Assembly (NCBI GenBank): GCA_037577475.1
Contig: CM075194.1
Span: forward strand, 6,251,992-6,315,991
DNA length: 64,000 bases
Source of the DNA: Chaunax sp. Z400
Lineage: Eukaryota > Chordata > Actinopteri > Lophiiformes > Chaunacidae
Direction: 5' to 3'
A model generated the notes under the pieces. That model saw nothing but the letters and a program-made list of their open reading frames with translations. It had not been told where the DNA came from and ran no database searches. A program made the position numbers and the translations under genes. Positions 62,815 to 64,000 of this stretch are shown in pieces (the stretch's first letter is position 1; the number at the start of each line of letters is the position of its first letter).

Positions 62815-62938
62815 CTGCAACGTGAAGCATCTCCAGAGGCGTCACGTGTGTATCTCCCGCCTGGAGAGGCCGCAAAACTGGGGGGAGAACTGCTGCGAGG
62901 TCCGCTATGTCATCCTGATATTGGCCCCGCTCAAAATG
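62815..62938 (+). CDS. slc4a11: slc4a11 exon 7 (codons 186-227)
   Basis: Completes a Leu codon (ct|c) and encodes [20 protein letters not shown] then [21 protein letters not shown]. Human has [20 protein letters not shown] and [21 protein letters not shown]. The joined protein from exon 1 to here is 227 codons and ends in phase 0 at donor atg|gtaact (62939). The next exon, expected to start with KSTKTA, is not found before 64000, so the gene continues past the window with the remaining cytoplasmic part and the 12-14 membrane segments that carry out transport. Cys-rich NWGENCC differs from the human NWGENSC at one position. Confidence 0.97.
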
Positions 62939-63746
62939 GTAACTGCCACCCTCAGAGGAAGGAAATGATATGAGGGTTTTATTAGACTGTGGTGTATTAC
63001 TGAGGCATTGATAGACCCACTTGTATCCGATCATATTTGAATCATTAATGTTATGTTTTGTATTTGTCTTGTAGCTGACTTTTAACTTTTCACTGTTAAT
63101 GTGCTATGAGGAGATTTTGTCATTAATAGTAATGTCAGGTGTGCTAGCTGCAGGTGGAATCGTAAAGTTCAACTCCACATATGATCAATTTAAGAATCCT
63201 GCTGCTATAGCTCAAGTAATTGATCATTTGCATATGCTCCTGCTCTCGGCCACTGTGTTTAAAAGTAAATCCATATTCACTTCCACAGCTCAAACTAAAT
63301 TCAGTTATAGTTAGTCACCTGTTACAAACCAAAGTAAGTTTGGGTTTCTTAAAAGCAAGCTCAGTTCTGGATGGACCTATAGAATGAATAAGGATCACTA
63401 TTTTCTGTACAAGGTTGGTTGAAACAGATATTCACCAGGTCATGTTTTTTTTTTCTCAAGAAGACACTTATCACTGATAATGATACAGCAAAAACAAGAT
63501 ACAGCTCATAAAATGCTTTCTGTAATTTAAAGTAATACAGAAATCCCTGTTGAAATCCCTACTGAGCTAATGAGCCACAGTAATTAAAAGTAATATGATA
63601 TAAATGAACGGTTAAATTGTGCAATATTTGGGCAGCAAATGATAGTGTCAACGCATGAGTTCCACTCTGATTTTTGTATTATTATCGCCCCAATCATGAA
63701 ATGACAGGTGGAAATTGAAACCAAACCACCTCTGACTTTTTTCTGT

Positions 63747-63764
63747 AAAAAAAAAAAAAAAAAA
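63747..63764. repeat. Poly-A tract (18 nt)
   Basis: Eighteen A residues on the + strand, about 50 bp beyond the stop codon of the minus-strand frame at 63814. On the minus strand it reads poly-T, so it is not the poly-A tail of that frame. Confidence 0.93.
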
Positions 63765-63813
63765 GTGGGTGGAATTTTTAAATTCCTTACTTATTCATAG
63801 TATTATCTTTACT

Positions 63814-63999
63814 TCAAGGTAATTCCATTGGATCTTCTTGGATTTCAGGTTTAAATTCACTACGATGCTGTCCGTTCAATCCAAAGGCTTCTACGTAGCC
63901 GCGTGGGCACAAATGTTGTGTTGGCTGAACCTTTTGGGCTCGAAGCATGAACTCTTTCAGCTTCTCGTCAAACCGCTCAACCCCTCTGCCTGCTGCTGC
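63814..63999 (-). other. Unidentified open frame entering from the right edge
   Basis: Read on the minus strand from the window edge, 61 codons stay open to a TGA at 63814-63816. The peptide includes VERFDEKLKEFMLRAQKVQP and then RGYVEAFGLNGQHRSEFKP, ending EIQEDPMELP. It has balanced, protein-like composition, unlike the low-complexity frames elsewhere in the window. I do not recognise it. It could be the C-terminus of a transposable-element protein, a retrocopy, the last exon of a nested gene, or chance. The beginning lies outside the window. Confidence 0.4.
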
Positions 64000-64000
64000 T

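Larger units (their letters stand above)
62939..64000 (+). other. Start of intron 7 of slc4a11 (incomplete)
   Basis: Begins with gtaact and runs to the window edge without a recognisable slc4a11 exon. It holds a poly-A run (63747-63764) and the end of a minus-strand open frame (63814-63999). Confidence 0.75.

Overview
This window is vertebrate nuclear DNA, most probably from a ray-finned (teleost) fish. It is AT-leaning, has long introns bounded by GT-AG sites, is rich in CA/GT microsatellites, and carries decayed copies of repeat families that I associate with teleosts: an L2-like LINE, a tRNA-headed SINE, 'AGGGCTGCAAC'-type hAT MITEs, a 'CCTCCGCCAAG' element and a retroelement C-terminal domain. 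Nothing in it looks bacterial or viral. Comparisons with other species are from memory; no alignment was run.

One protein-coding gene can be supported: the 5' part of slc4a11 (BTR1/NaBC1-like member of the SLC4 family), on the + strand. Seven coding exons join without a phase error into 227 codons: 18245-18281, 40602-40652, 44529-44642, 52171-52214, 53617-53845, 61258-61339 and 62815-62938. They encode the cytoplasmic N-terminal domain only. The transmembrane domain and 3' end lie beyond position 64000. The first exon matches the mammalian isoform type in which a short alternative N-terminus is spliced to an exon containing a second usable start (MSKNGYF here, MSQNGYF in human).

Layout: 1 to about 17.9 kb is intergenic, with no exon I can recognise, an L2-like remnant at 16.8-17.6 kb, a piggyBac-like remnant near 12.3-13.0 kb and two CTCF-like motifs. 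17.96-18.28 kb holds the presumed promoter, 5' UTR (with a three-codon upstream ORF) and exon 1. 18.28-40.60 kb is a 22.3-kb first intron with the largest GT arrays, a SINE and MITEs. 40.6-62.9 kb holds exons 2-7, separated by introns of 1.4-7.5 kb; these contain an inverted retroelement remnant (48.8-49.85 kb), a reverse-transcriptase-free ATATAG satellite (43.5-43.7 kb) and a CpG-bearing island just upstream of exon 4. 62.9-64.0 kb is the start of intron 7, where an unidentified reading frame enters on the minus strand from the right edge.

I looked for a novel system and did not find one. The most useful leads are a candidate 33-nt frame-preserving microexon in intron 5 (57528-57560), the unidentified minus-strand ORF at the right edge, the divergent acidic exon 3, the upstream ORF, and a possible internal regulatory island in intron 3.
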